Shown: positions 38,335 through 50,509 of the stretch, piece after piece | How positions within the stretch are numbered: position 1 is the first letter of the stretch | How the letters are laid out: every line of letters begins with the position of its first letter | NCBI RefSeq assembly: GCF_041260155.1 | Contig: NC_091942.1 | Span: 7,502,001-7,566,000 of the forward strand | Direction of reading: 5' to 3' | DNA length: 64,000 nucleotides | Source of the DNA: Ptychodera flava | Lineage: Eukaryota > Hemichordata > Enteropneusta > Ptychoderidae | Translations under genes and position numbers: made by a program | Notes under the pieces: model-generated | Seen by the model: the letters and a program-made list of their open reading frames with translations, nothing else | What the model was told of the DNA's origin: nothing | Databases searched by the model: none

Positions 38335-38643
38335 TTACATATGGCTGGTTAAGAATAAATAAGACAAAGAGGACAAGTTAACTATACATACCTGTACCTG
38401 GTATACTGTACACGACCTCCGTCCAGCTGATGCAGGACTCAGCAGCGATCGAGGGGTCGACCTTTCGCTTGTGCGAAAAGAGTTGCCCTCTTCCGTCCAA
38501 ATTGCTAAAATGGGTTGTCGAGTTTCGTCCCGATTGAACGGAGAATAAACTTGCTGCTTGTCGAACCGTTGAGCTTCTGTAGTAGCTCTAAACGTAACTA
38601 AGTTCATGACATCGACACGATTGGACTCTCCAGTTGTACTAGA
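38335..38643 (-). CDS. candidate exon, unknown protein
   Basis: The minus strand is open from a TAA near 38641 through an ATG at 38607. It reads MNLVTFRATTEAQRFDKQQV and later IWTEEGNSFRTSERSTPRS, with donor-like GTACAG/GTATGT at about 38400-38386. No partner exons were found to the left and I recognise no domain. It may be a first coding exon of a gene on the minus strand or chance. Confidence 0.2.
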   Translation of the reverse strand, partial: SSTTGESNRVDVMNLVTFRATTEAQRFDKQQVYSPFNRDETRQPILAIWTEEGNSFRTSERSTPRSLLSPASAGRRSCTVYQVQVCIVNLSSLSYLFLTSHM

Positions 38644-39164
38644 TTAAAACGTACAGCGTAGTCGTCGAGATGGTCCAGGATTTCAAGGTAGACTGTAGAC
38701 ATTCCTAAACACGGGCGGGACATGTCAGTAAACGCTAAAAGATGAACGACTGGAGATTTTGATCATTGTTGGCGGTACGTGTACGCCACGCCACGCCAAC
38801 ACCACACTGGGTCTTCTGATTGACCTTTGACCAATATGGCTTACGGCTCTTTAGGCTTTCAAATATTCACGAAACGAACTGCGAAGAATTTGATGATAAC
38901 TATCATTTTTTACTCAATCTTGAAGAAAATGTTATTTTTTCGCTCTCGTTAGACAATAATATTACTAACTTAGCCCCATCTTTGTCTTACACCAGATAAA
39001 TGTACAAACTCAAGGGCAGCAGGCTAGAGGGTCAAGTTTTGCCGTGCTATCAGACTGCGGCTTGTATCGTATTTACGCAATATTATCCTCATGAATATTC
39101 TGTGTTACGCACACAGACGTGCCAAACCCGTGCACAGAACAGGAACATCGAAAAAAGCTGTTCC

Positions 39165-39600
39165 GAGGCGATTTTTGAGGGCAGAGGAAATTTTAATTTT
39201 GCTCAGGCAGGGAACATGTTTTTAAGTGGCAGGGGAGCAAATTTTAGTGTTTGTTTTGTAGGGCAGGGCAGATATCGGTTGATTGTCCTGGGGACAGAGC
39301 TTGGCGAAAAACGAGGAGAGAGAAAGCTACTTTTAAAACGGGGACAGGGGAAGTTGAGTCATGGTGTTTCTGGGGATTGGGACACAGGGCTAGTACTTAT
39401 AACTTTTCATGTCTGCAGGGGAAAAGGAATGACAACATTTTGAGGGAATTTTTTTCCAGGGCAGGGGAAATTGGCAAGTTTTTTTCGCCACAGGGCAGCT
39501 TCAAAAATTCACAGTAGGGAGGGGAAACGGGCAAAAATAAGTGGGGAGTGGGTTTGAGTGCGGCAGGGTAGGTCGAAAAAGTTTTAGTGGGAGGGCAAAT
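39165..39600 (+). repeat. G-rich strand with GGGCAGGGGAA-type repeats
   Basis: The plus strand carries more than twenty GGG runs, many in the context GGCAGGGGA, over about 430 bases, while the minus strand has almost none. A degenerate minisatellite with potential for G-quadruplexes. The long frame through it (39000-39443) is probably a side effect. Confidence 0.5.
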
Positions 39601-39899
39601 TATGAATTAATTACCCTCTCGACTGAAAATTAGTCAGTTCACACTATATACCTTATCATTAGTAAGGACCCCTTTAAAAGTGAATTGTTCGTTGGCTGCA
39701 CCTGGCTGAACCGGATATTTGGCGAGGTCTTTTTCAAAATAGTAAAAACTAGCAGCAATTAGGCCTAATTAAAACTTTGGGTAAGGCCTGCAATCGTGTG
39801 TCAGTCATACTAAGAGGTACCAAACAGACTCAAGACAGTATTTCCTAACCAAAAAAACGGGGTGTCAAAGAAAGTCGATAACTAAATTTTAAAAGTTGA

Positions 39900-40800
39900 A
39901 TAAAATATTCATGGTCGTTGCTCACTGTTGATTAATTCGTGGAAAGTATCGTGTCTCCCGACTTTGATTCAACATACCCTCTCTTTCTTTTTTTTTTTTT
40001 TTTTGTCGATCGACGATAAAAGTATTTTAATCTTTAATATTCCATCATTTGTAACCGATGTCATATCCAAACCTACTGTATTTAGTTTCTGACGAAAATA
40101 CAAGGACGTGTCCAATGCGCCAACGTGGTGCAATATGTTTTGAGACATTGAAGAAATATTGTAGTTCGGTCGCGCTCAACCAGGTTGCTCCAGAAGTAAG
40201 AGGATGTCACAACAAGGTCTAGGCGAAAAGATAACGAATCAGTTGTATAAAACACGGTTTTTAGTTGGATATCATATATGTTTCAATTTCTAAATAAGCT
40301 TTGGAATCAGCCTGGTATAATAACTATCAACCTGTAGGCACCCCCCCCCCCCCTATGACGGAAAAGCGAAATATAAGCACTTTTTTATGCAATTCATCAT
40401 CATCGGGTCACGGTCGCGATTTCACATGCGGAACTGAGCTCGGTGTTCACCACAACTTGATGTGGGATTTGATGGAGCTTGGAGGTACCGGTGTATGAGT
40501 TAGGTAGTCAGAATAACAATAAATCACAAAGATTTATGCATCAAAATGTACAGATTAATGTGACTGAACTATCTTATGATTTGTTTGCTGATTGACGTTT
40601 GGGGCAAGGCGGCGAAAGTCCAAGGCCAAAAGAAGAAGTACGCAGTCGAATCACATATTTTGTAAGAAATAACCACCGGTTTCCATAGGTACTGTGCTCA
40701 ATCCGCCCTGACTTATGCTCCCGTCCTGTTTCCAAGAATAAGTTTCTGCGTTGCTAAGCAATGTCGCTAAACAACCTTGACTCACCCCCGAGCCGATTTT
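39900..40800. repeat. segmental duplication, copy 1
   Basis: Blocks shared in order with 43560-45450: GTCGAT.GA..AAAAG.(A)TTTT, CCGATGT.A(C)ATCC, ACTGAACTATC.T.TGATT, GGCGAAA.TCCA.GGCC, CGGTTTCCATAG.TACT, CTGTCCTG-type. Diverged. No gene read in either copy. Confidence 0.45.
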
Positions 40801-42470
40801 TGATGTCGTTGATGCCCCTGGTGAATGTTAATGAGAGTGTATTGGCAATATTCGAAAACACACCGGTACAAAATGTAATGCAGCTCTCCTATAGTTATGT
40901 GTCAATTAATCAATTTTCGTCGTAAGTCACATCAATTTTAACAAAGTTGAACTCACAAGAGAGTGTCGTCTGCTGACTGCACATATTTGTCATATAAATG
41001 AGCGACATTTGCGATGGCAACCCTAACAAATCGAAACGAGAGCATTTTGCTAAATATTATGATCTTAGTTGTCCGCGGATTATAAGATTATAAAGTTGTT
41101 ATAAAACGTGCCTGTCTATAAAATTCTTTGGAAGTCTTGATCGCTTACGTCGTACAATGATTCATAATAAACTGGACAAGTAGAATTCGGACGTCCGTCA
41201 TTCTAAATCTCTCATGCAGGATTTTTTTACTTAATCAGGCAGTCTGGTATAGACCATCTTGTAAAACGCTCCATCTCTATATACTCGCTAACTCTTTGCA
41301 ATTGGAATGCTATGCCTGGGAAAACAATACGAAAAGTTCAGACATGTCGCCATACGGTATATTTTCTATACACTTCGGGGGAAGAACAAATATAAAAAGC
41401 TTCATACTTCATAATTGATTTTATTGGTAATATAAACAGATGAAAGTCGATGTACATCAGCTCTCCTCAACTTTATTACATTTTGACTGTATTTTGGATA
41501 GTGTGCGGTTGTTGGTGTACTCTTTACATGTAGCTACCGAGGGACACATCTGACTGCGTTTCCGCTGTATATCGTAAATGTTCTTGTTCTGTACAAGTTT
41601 ACGAGCATTTTCGTCTCGCCAGTCGTTAATAACCCGTTCCAAACGCCAATCATGTGATTTTACCCACCCAGCAAACAAACAAAATCTGCCACACATCCAG
41701 TTAAAATATTGTTTCACTGCCCTTAAAATATCCACTGCCATTAAAAAAATAAAACGATTCCCCTGCCCCTTTTCGATGAACAGCTCCGTTGACTACCTGT
41801 ACCTGAAAATTTAGCGTTCTTTCAACTGTCACTATGGGTCTGGTCAGTTTCTTCGGCCTGGGGGATCCCAGGCTATGGAATTTTACCCGAATAACCGCCG
41901 TCACCCCACAAATTGGAGTGGCAACGAATTAACAAATCACACAAATTGCGTAACTTCTCACCCGTAGGATGGGACCGTTAGAGACTAGTGACAACTGCTT
42001 CTGAGAATTAGTCTTTGACTGTTGAGAAGATTTTGCGGTCATGTAACGTCTCTTGTCTTACCAATCAGATATTGTTCATTTATATGTTTATCATCAAGGG
42101 GAGGCGTTAGAATCTAGTTTCGCCTTACAGAAGTTTAGCTATGTTTTGTTGATCCTTTGACAAAAATGCTATCGGCGCGTGCCATGGGACCGCAAAGTCA
42201 TGCAAACACGTGCTTTGATGCAAATACTGTATTGCTGATGCGTCAGTTTTCGGTGCGGAGCTAAATCGTGGCGATCAACAGTGCTCAGTGAACGATGGCT
42301 TGAAGCAGGGGACCTGGGCGATCTTCACCGCTCTAAAATTAAAGGCTGTTTTTTTCAGTGAAAACCGACTGTTTTGGAGAATGCCCGAAATGTCACCACC
42401 ATTATCGTTTCACCTCTTTGACACTGATAGTACTCGCACCATACACCATAGGCGAAAGAAATCAGTCCCC
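40801..42470. other. mostly no gene; see 41457-41734
   Basis: No repeat boundaries recognised. The short palindrome GCCTGGGGGATCCCAGGC lies at about 41858-41875. Confidence 0.35.
41457..41741 (-). CDS. candidate exon or small gene, unknown
   Basis: The minus strand reads MAVDILRAVKQYFNWMCGRF then WRLERVINDWRDENARKLVQ and ends CNKVEES with a stop at 41457. A pyrimidine-rich stretch and GCAG at the start could be an acceptor. AATAAAG occurs within the last codons. Trp/Arg-rich, no domain recognised. Confidence 0.22.
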   Translation of the reverse strand: MAVDILRAVKQYFNWMCGRFCLFAGWVKSHDWRLERVINDWRDENARKLVQNKNIYDIQRKRSQMCPSVATCKEYTNNRTLSKIQSKCNKVEES

Positions 42471-42720
42471 TGGGGTAGGGAGGGGGGTTTATTTGTGCAA
42501 CGGTTTACCTTATTTTATTTTATTAATTTTGACTGTGATATTTCACATAAAGTTCAACTCCAAACCATCTGACTGCTTTCTTGATCATCGAAATCTTTAT
42601 TTGAAATACCACAGTCAAAATTAATAAAATTACTTTTATTAATTTTACCACAGTCAAAATTAATAAAATTACTTTTATTAATTTTGACTGTGGTATTTCA
42701 AATAAAGATTTCGACTCCAC
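42470..42720. repeat. AT-rich palindrome and repeat shared with 49.4 kb
   Basis: 42588-42708 is a near-perfect palindrome built from TTTATTTGAAATACCACAG and TTAATTTTGACTGTGG. The adjacent stretch from about 42478 (GGTTTATTTGTGCAACGG...TTTGACTGTGATATTTC) is inverted at 49369-49450. Confidence 0.6.
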
Positions 42721-42723
42721 ACC

Positions 42724-43021
42724 GTCTGACTGTTTTATATATTACCCGACAAGTCCTTATCTCCTCTCCAACGTGTGTATACACCATTGTAATTGCTCCG
42801 AAAACATTGCCAACTTGCTAATCCGTTGTCGGTATCAGCGGATTAAGTGATTGAGTCAACACCACAGCCGCCCTACACATGTGGGACGAATGTGGTGTTG
42901 ACGTAATTAATAAGCCAATCCGCTGATACGCTGATACAAGTTGGCAATGTTTGCGCAGCAATTAGAGTGGTATGTGCACTGGTTGAAGAGGAGATAAGGA
43001 GTTGGAAACACAGTCAGATAC
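42724..43021. mobile_element. TIR element about 300 bp
   Basis: TCTGACTGT, CCTTATCTCCTCT.CAAC, AAACATTGCCAACTTG and GTCAACACCACA on the left are all inverted in order on the right (TGTGGTGTTGAC, CAAGTTGGCAATGTTT, GAGGAGATAAGG, CAGTCAGA). No coding. Confidence 0.65.
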
Positions 43022-43296
43022 TTCGTTCATACAGGCAAAAATTGAAACGTTTCAGCGACTTTATTTGTGATTTGTAAACACAGGGGATTAATAGTTTGGG
43101 TCCGCTCGTGTCCATACTCACAAAATTAAGCCATTGTTTTGATATTTAAGACGTCTTAATGCGCCCTCTCGAGTTCAAAAGGTGTGTATGGCCAAGCATA
43201 CTGCATAACAAGATGGCTGAAACGAACGACGTCGTACTGGCTGTAAAGAATGTGAAAGAGGCTCCCCACCGAACTATCCAAAATGTTTTTGTGTCG

Positions 43297-43530
43297 AGTT
43301 TGTGTTTTATTCGTTTCTAAATTGTGTTCCTACATTTTTATCCGATTGTTTGTGTTAATAAAAATGTTTGTTTCGCCTCGCCATAAGCTTTCCTCACACA
43401 AACAAAACATTACCGTCCACACTAATCCAAACTTCCCTACAAATATCCGAGGCGAAACAAACATTTTTATTAACACAAACAATCGGATAAGAATGTAGGA
43501 ACACATTTTAAAACGAATCAAACACAAACT
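43297..43530. mobile_element. MITE about 234 bp with long TIRs
   Basis: Arms of about 85 bases (43297-43380 and 43448-43530) begin AGTTTGTGTTTTATTCGTTT and are nearly complementary; the centre is about 67 bases. It interrupts a Kozak-like open frame that begins ATGGCTGAAACG at 43213. Confidence 0.7.
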
Positions 43531-43559
43531 TAATGACTCAATCGAATATTTTTGTCCCA

Positions 43560-45450
43560 ATTAATAAATCATATAGACAATCTCAATTCTCGGTTTATGG
43601 CAATTTTTGTCGATAAAAGTCTTTTCATCTTCAACATTCCATTCTAATTTCACCTACGGTATATAATATCCTAACCTCCTGTGACTTTCCTTCTAAACGT
43701 TGATTTGCCTTGTGCACCAAAGAGATGCTGTATTTTATGCCAAACGATGAAAAAATATGTGAAGAAATAACCATGTATCAGTCAGTACGGCAGGCGAAAC
43801 CCGGACGGCCATACCGATTGGAGACAGAGCAGAGTAGATCGAAACGCAAACGGGGTGTTATTATAGGAAAGGCGGTGACTTATTTTACAGCTGAATAAAA
43901 TGCTGTCTCTGGTTGTTTAAGTCTGTTGATCGAAATATATATTTTGTTCCCAGTTGATTAATCATGGGGGATGGCAGTCTCGATCTCCCCTTTATGGTTC
44001 GATATTTACTGACTCGTTCCCTCTCATTTTTGTCAATCAATGAAAGCATTTTCGTCTTCCATATTCAATATTACTTTGACCGATGTTACATCCTGACCTA
44101 TACTGTCATTAGTTTTGACCAACGTACAAAGATATTGCCCATGCGTTCGCTGATGAGATGTTTTGCAAAACGGTGAAGAAATGGGGGCCCGGGAGACATC
44201 GATGTCAGTCTTTCCGGACTGTTTACATGTAGCTAATAGGGGATATCAAAGGAGATGAATCAATTAGTTGAATAAAACATAACTTTTCGGACTTATTTTA
44301 TGTCAATTTTGTCAATGTCGGACTTTTGATTCAAGAGAAACCAGAATCACCTACAGAGATGTCTGTATTAAACACGACGAACAATTGGGAATAGTTTGTT
44401 ATGCTACTGTCGGTCTCAGTCGTGGTGTCTCTCCCATAAATTTCGAAGCTATAGGTCTACACTTGTCGTTTCGATTCACAGGTAGCGGTCACCGATGACC
44501 AGGTATTGTACTATTCTTAAAACTAGTCTAAGCAATTTTACGACACTGCACTATTTGCCATCGTGTCTCCCCGTGAACGTTCTTGAATCTATGGACATGA
44601 CCATTGTTTTACTGCGCCCATTAGAGTGTAAACCCCTGTTCGTTACCAGCAGAATACTTTTTAAAGTTCTGTACATCAGTGTACACTGTGTGTATAAGCC
44701 CTAAACCTAGTTTAATTCAATTATGGAAAGGTATTAAAGAATAAAGGGTCGTTACAGTTGCTAAAATTGCGAGAAAAACGGCACTTTTACTCAAATAGTC
44801 CTATTCACAAGCTCTATTGTTTTAAATCACGTCCATGGTGTGCTGTTGATTTTCATTCTTTCGTGCAATTTCATTCGCTTGAAGCAATTATCCTTTCATT
44901 TGAGCTGCTCTGTGGGACTCTTCTGAATATGTGTTTTGGATAAAAAGAACTCTACAGTGAAATACATAAACTTCGACGGTGATAGGTATACTATATCGGT
45001 TCTCGACGGTGAGATAGGTATACAATATCGGTTCGATGTGTGAAGATATACAGATTACAAGTTATTTTAGAAGTTCTCAAAACCAGTAAAAATAATTCTG
45101 CGCGCCACTTATTGATAATTTCTTCTTGTGAACGTCCTTGAATCCGTGACCGCGACCATTGTTTTCGAAGTGTTCGACGGTGGATTATCGGTAGATTAAT
45201 GAAGATATATGTTACTGAACTATCGTGTGATTGTTTAATAGCATGGTTAGGTAATAGACGGTGTAGTCTGTAGAGGCGATACGGCGAAATTCCACGGCCC
45301 AAGGGAGCGTACATCGCATGGTTTCTTACAACGAACCATAGACAGAGCCGTCGGTTTCCATAGCTACTACGTGAAATCCGGCCTCACCGATGTCCCGGGC
45401 CGATGTCCCTGTCCTGATTCGGAGAACAACTTTCAAGCTGCGTGTTGAGG
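43560..45450. repeat. segmental duplication, copy 2 (partly doubled)
   Basis: Holds the blocks listed for 39900-40800. The first block occurs twice (about 43600 and 44030), and GTGAACGT(T/C)CTTGAATC recurs at 44571 and 45128. 44968-45035 is a short tandem repeat of TCGACGGTGA(GA)TAGGTATAC. Confidence 0.45.
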
Positions 45451-48400
45451 TTCAGATGTCCGATTTTTTCATATTCAAAAGGCTTATTGATTTACAGAGA
45501 ACGCCCGTCTTGTTTTTAGCTTTAACTTAGCGCAAGATGGCAAATGAAAATTCAAAGCCAAATAGCCAGTGGGAAAAAAATAGACGACTCGCTCTCACCA
45601 GCGGTCGAGGTCGCAATGAAAAAAAATCGAAGTCTCTGAAATCGGTATCATTGCTCCGCCATGTTTATTGTTGGTTGTACGGCCAGTTTAAACCGGTAAC
45701 TCTCGGTAGGGCCCTACCGAGAAAATCGATAAAATGGGCGGAGCAAAACATAACTAATATGGTATCTTTGTGAACAAAAAGTAGCAAATTAAAACAGCTG
45801 GTCGAACACCTCCAAAAATAGAACGTGCACGCCACATAATGTAAACATTGACTGCACGGTGACTTTACGTATACTATTTTCACCCATTTTACGGTTTACT
45901 TTCCATACGATACATCCACTCATTTCCCCCATAGGTTTGTCTTGAACATAGACTTTTTCGAAGTCTTACTGGAGCAGAGGTTCGGCGCGGCGTCGCCTCG
46001 GATTTGTACAAACGGTGATGACGTTGCCAGGCGATCGATCGACACCCCTTAGATCTCATGCGTCATGGTATACGTTTCTCGTCCGAAAACGAAGCGTTTG
46101 TCATTGTATTCTGCGCGTTTTTGATTGATTCAACATAATGCATATCATGGCAGTAGCAATAGCTATCCACATCTTTGTATACGGGTAAACGATGCAGAAA
46201 TCCAACGAGTAGTTGGACATTTACCACCATGCTCAACGGCCGAGTCGTCTACCAAATTTTGTAGAGCTTTTGTCTTACAAACAATCCTTTCCTCATTCTA
46301 CCTTAGTTTAGCGAGGCAGGGCTGTGTCTCCATTATAAAACGTAGTTTTCCACAGTTCTTGGATGGTAGTTGTAGTTTCCTTTTCAAAATTTCGTTGTCT
46401 CACGAACTCGGCGCTGTCGCGGATGGGTACCGACGACTATTTCCCCGGCTTCGATTACAAGTTTTATGGTGACCGAAATGAAATGTGGTGTCGATTTGTT
46501 GTCTTATGATTATTTCAAAAAGCTTCTGAAAAATACTTATTTTAGAAATCAAACCTGTTAATATTTAAATACCTAAAATTAAATCAGAATAAAGTGATCG
46601 CATGATCTCTCGGAGTATTCATTTCAATGTTCATCCCTCCTTATAAAATGGTGAGTTCTAGTATTTCGCTACTTTGAACGATCCCGCCAAAATCGAGTGC
46701 ACTTGCACTTCTACACTCTCCACGCAGTCGCTATACTAGTTCATTACAAACGCGTGGTAGTCAGAGTCAGACTGCTAATCACACTATGTCAACTGGCTTT
46801 ATGAAGATAGCGGTCACTGATGAGCACTAGAGGTAGCCTCGGGAATTTTCTTTGCCAGGAATGAATTGGAGCTAGCTGTGATGGGGATCGAACGCGGACA
46901 TTTGAGTGCAACTTATGGGACTGATTGGTATGGTGACCTCAGCTGCCGCCGGCGACGTTTGTCAACTCGACGTCTGATCAGCATAAGTGACCCAGCAGTG
47001 ACGACCGAATATGCCGAAGGCGATAGCAAGGCGTCAAAAAAAATCCCGGTTTTGTCAGCACATTGGATTCTGGAGGCTACTTGTTTTGTGTTACATAGGC
47101 ATGCACGGCTTTAGATCGGGAAAGAAAATGTATATCACTTTTGGAAACAGCTAAGCGTAAGCGATAGTTACGCATATCGCATTGCGATGATTGCGCTTTC
47201 AACAGTACGTTTACTCGAAGGTAAAACTTGAAATTTGAAAAGAAGACAGAAGATATACAGACAGTGCAGACAAAGTGAGAGATCATGCCAGAATTTGTGC
47301 TGGTACTTGTCCGTGGTCTCAACCCGAACATACCAGACGTACTTTATGTCGTGCATAAATGCTATAGGCCTTCCTGTCTGTAAAATGTACGGCTCAGGTA
47401 GGCCAACATAAATGAAAACGGTCCTTTTCAGGACCAACAAATTTTCCAAAAAGAGAACTACCTAATCAAATGTGTTTGCATGTATTTATTATACACAGTG
47501 TGTGTGCGTTTGTATCTTTCGGTACGCTCCGAGTATTTGGTGTTTTTCCCCTGCGTTGAACAATCAACGCTACGTACGTAAACAGTAAACAACGTATCGC
47601 TCATGACTCATTTGTAATTTGCATATCATGTCAATCATGCAGATTCAAACTGAACATCGAACGTTATACCGGCGATATTACCGTCAAGTATTTTATCCTT
47701 TTCCTGGTTCCAGACGTCATTTCAAATTTATTTTCGTCAGAAACCAAGTATATTGTGCTCCAAATACTTATACACATATCCCTCAATTTCCAAGAAAAAA
47801 ATTAATCGGTAGATTTCTAAATTAACAGTTTTTATTGACGACGTCCAGAGCGTACCGAGTACGTTTGAATATCCCACCATTATGACCACTCTCGTAGGTT
47901 CTCGCGCTTTTATACGGGAGTTGGGGCTTTAAAGTCACAGACTTTCTTCTAGGTAAAGTTCATATAATTGCCATACCGCGAAGTTCCCTGTGCATTTCAA
48001 TATGTCTATTTGGAAGCAAAAGCGCCACGGACATTCGATCGATGGTGATGAACTTTCTCCAGGGCGTGACATGTCACCAGTTACGAACTTTACCGGTTTT
48101 CGATACGAAAGATGCAATATATCATCAGCGTTGTTCACGTTGTGTTTTGAGTTTGATATGGAATATAACAGGAAAACACTAACAATTAGAGTGACGATAG
48201 AGACCGTGCCCGATACGGAAAAATTGACATCAACTACTTGCAATGAGCAGTGACCTGAAACTTCAGACTGATATATAAATGTCGACAATATAAAACATTG
48301 AAATGCCGGAGAGAGAGAGGGAGAGAGAGGTTTACGCGGTCGCGAACTGATTATACTCTTTCGGATATGACTTCGGTGTAGACGATACACAGACATCGAA

Positions 48401-49368
48401 AATGTACACCTACTTTCCAGAAATTCGACTAATCTTATAATAAAGAGTGGAACAAATCCAAAAGTGTTGGTGGAAGTAAATCTTCAGATGTTGGTTTTCT
48501 AAAGTTAGATAATACTTACAGAAATATGGTCGTCATAGTCTTCTTTTAAAACTATTATCTTCAACACCACGTTTCTTATGATCGGTGATGTCATTTTTTA
48601 TTATTTTTACAAACTTTCAATGCATCAAACGCTATAAGACTATCTCATCTGCCTGTCAAGGAGTTACAATATATTTCCAAGGGCTGGCACACGATGTCAA
48701 CTACGTGTCGTCCGTCGAGCGGCCGGTGGCAGTCTCACAGATTGTTCCGTTTGTAATCGCGGCCACTTTGATTTTGATGTGACACCAACGTGCGTTTGAG
48801 GTTTTTTGTTACGAAATTTGTCGACCTCACAAAATTTCACAGTCCATGCTTTGAAGCAGTCTCAACATGGCAAAAATGTCTTGCTTAAATTTCATCCTCG
48901 TCGTTCCAAATTAAATTCGACCACTAAATTATTTCGGCAGTTTTAATTTCCTATTAATTCGACGTTTTTCAAATCGTAATGAATTTTTTCTGGTCGAATT
49001 GATAGGGTTTTTGGTACAAGCTTATCTCTCTTCGTCGGACCAGTATACCGCGAGATGTAGTACTGTGTTCGGCAGCCATGGCGAAAGTGAATATTGTATA
49101 TTGGTTGTTGTTTGTTTTATGTTAAAATACCTGTCGCGTGAGGGCGTTTGAAACGCTTCTGAAGCGGCTCAGTCTGTCCACACAGCGATTTGCGGATAGA
49201 GTTAATCCCTACAACGGCTCTGGTCGGCCGACTAAACCGTCTCAAATCTGAAACGCTTCAGAACCATTTCGGAGTGTCCACACATAACTTTCTGTGTCAG
49301 TATTGGCCCAGAACCGTTTCAGAGACTTTTCAATGGCCTGTGTATGAACGGCATAAGACAGTTTGGAT
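45451..49368. other. no supported gene
   Basis: Several open frames of 60-150 codons, none recognised. A perfect 22-bp palindrome (TCTCGGTAGGG/CCCTACCGAGA) lies at 45701-45722 without flanking duplication. Confidence 0.35.
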
Positions 49369-49493
49369 TCGAAAGCTTTATTTGAAATATCACAGTCAAA
49401 ATTAATAAAATCAAATAAGGTAAACCGTTGCACAAAAAACCTCCCACCCCGGGGACTTTCATCTGCCCCTTGTGCATACACAATGAACCATTA

Positions 49494-49542
49494 ATTACAA
49501 CACCGTCCCTCCACCTAGGTGGGTGGAGGACGGTGATTACAA
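49494..49542. mobile_element. tiny palindromic element, type A, copy 2
   Basis: A 35-bp hairpin at 49501-49535 starts CACCGTCCCTCC and ends GGAGGACGGTG, with an extra CCACCTAGGTGG centre. Flanked by ATTACAA on both sides (49494-49500, 49536-49542), and C follows in both places. Confidence 0.6.
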
Positions 49543-49854
49543 CATCGCTTCAACCCGTGAAAACGACAGGTTGAAATCTCATTTCACATGCATATGTGCA
49601 AATCCAAAGCCAAGACGGCTTCATTTAGATGCAAATGAACGAAGGGTGCAGTTGCTAATCATAATATCAAACAAAGGACAGCCGACTTCTAAGAATACCT
49701 AACATTAAACTATTTCCCCATCGATCTGCGTATCATAATATGAAAAGTTCTCTGGGAAGGAAATCAATTCTATAATTTTAGCGTAGCATTACGGTGTTTT
49801 TGTCCAACAGTAAAACCATATACAGAAACAAAGCCTGTGGTTAAAAATGAGCTT

Positions 49855-49895
49855 ACGCGGACCACGGTCCCTTGGTGGAGGGACTGTACACGGAC
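49855..49895. mobile_element. tiny palindromic element, diverged type A
   Basis: 25-bp hairpin CACGGTCCCT...AGGGACTGT at 49863-49887, flanked by ACGCGGAC (49855-49862) and ACACGGAC (49888-49895), 7 of 8 alike. Confidence 0.45.
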
Positions 49896-50465
49896 AAGTA
49901 CAATGAGACATACACTGATTTTCTTGATTTCGTTAATGCTTTCCTCTGACTAATTTTTCTTTGATTTTTTTCCTTCTGAGTCCACCAGTAGAATTGAAAG
50001 CCATCTAGTCGATCGACACCCGTGACACACTTGTCAGATGTTATCTTCGATACCTCTAATGTCCGATGCAACATTCTCTTCGACAAGCTTGCTTGACTTA
50101 TTCTACCTGCAACTTAAAACTTATAGTGATTTTGTAGCTCATTCCACTGTCATTCTTTACTATTTTGCGTAGTATTTGATAGCCGTTACGTTCTCTCGAT
50201 ACCTCGACACACTTGTCCGACAACCTCTCAAATGGGTTATTTCTCGGGGAATATATTGGCTATGAAATGCGGACCTGTGAACTTTTATCTCATTTTTGTA
50301 CTAAATTGAACTGACTTGGCTACAATGTTTGTCGGCTGAAATATTTTTTTCATGATTGTTTAGAGAGTTTACTGGCGCAATGGTAATTGACACGTTTTGT
50401 ACAAAGAAAACACCGTTTGAAGGACTTCCTCTGCGGGAAAAGCGTACCCGTTTCACACGATCTAC

Positions 50466-50509
50466 ATTTGTTCACCGTCCCTCCACCCACGGAGGGACGG
50501 TGATTTGTT
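50466..50509. mobile_element. tiny palindromic element, type A, copy 3
   Basis: 30-bp hairpin at 50473-50502 with 12-bp perfect arms CACCGTCCCTCC/GGAGGGACGGTG, flanked by ATTTGTT on both sides (50466-50472, 50503-50509). Confidence 0.6.

Noticed and set aside
45701..45722. 22-bp perfect palindrome considered as a member of the tiny mobile class
   Set aside because: No direct repeats at its sides and no second copy seen, so it is only a palindrome.
46125..46472. 115-codon open frame
   Set aside because: Both strands are about equally open; no motif, acceptor or donor that joins it to anything.
47990..48253. Open frame containing LCFEFDMEYNRKTLTIRV, slightly like a C2-domain first strand
   Set aside because: Only one strand-like match, no partner exon, ends in a stop shortly after. 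The opposite strand is open over a longer stretch as well.
47935..48396. 153-codon minus-strand frame with a hydrophobic stretch
   Set aside because: Overlaps the frame above; no family features and no splice-consistent neighbours. Not enough to call either strand.
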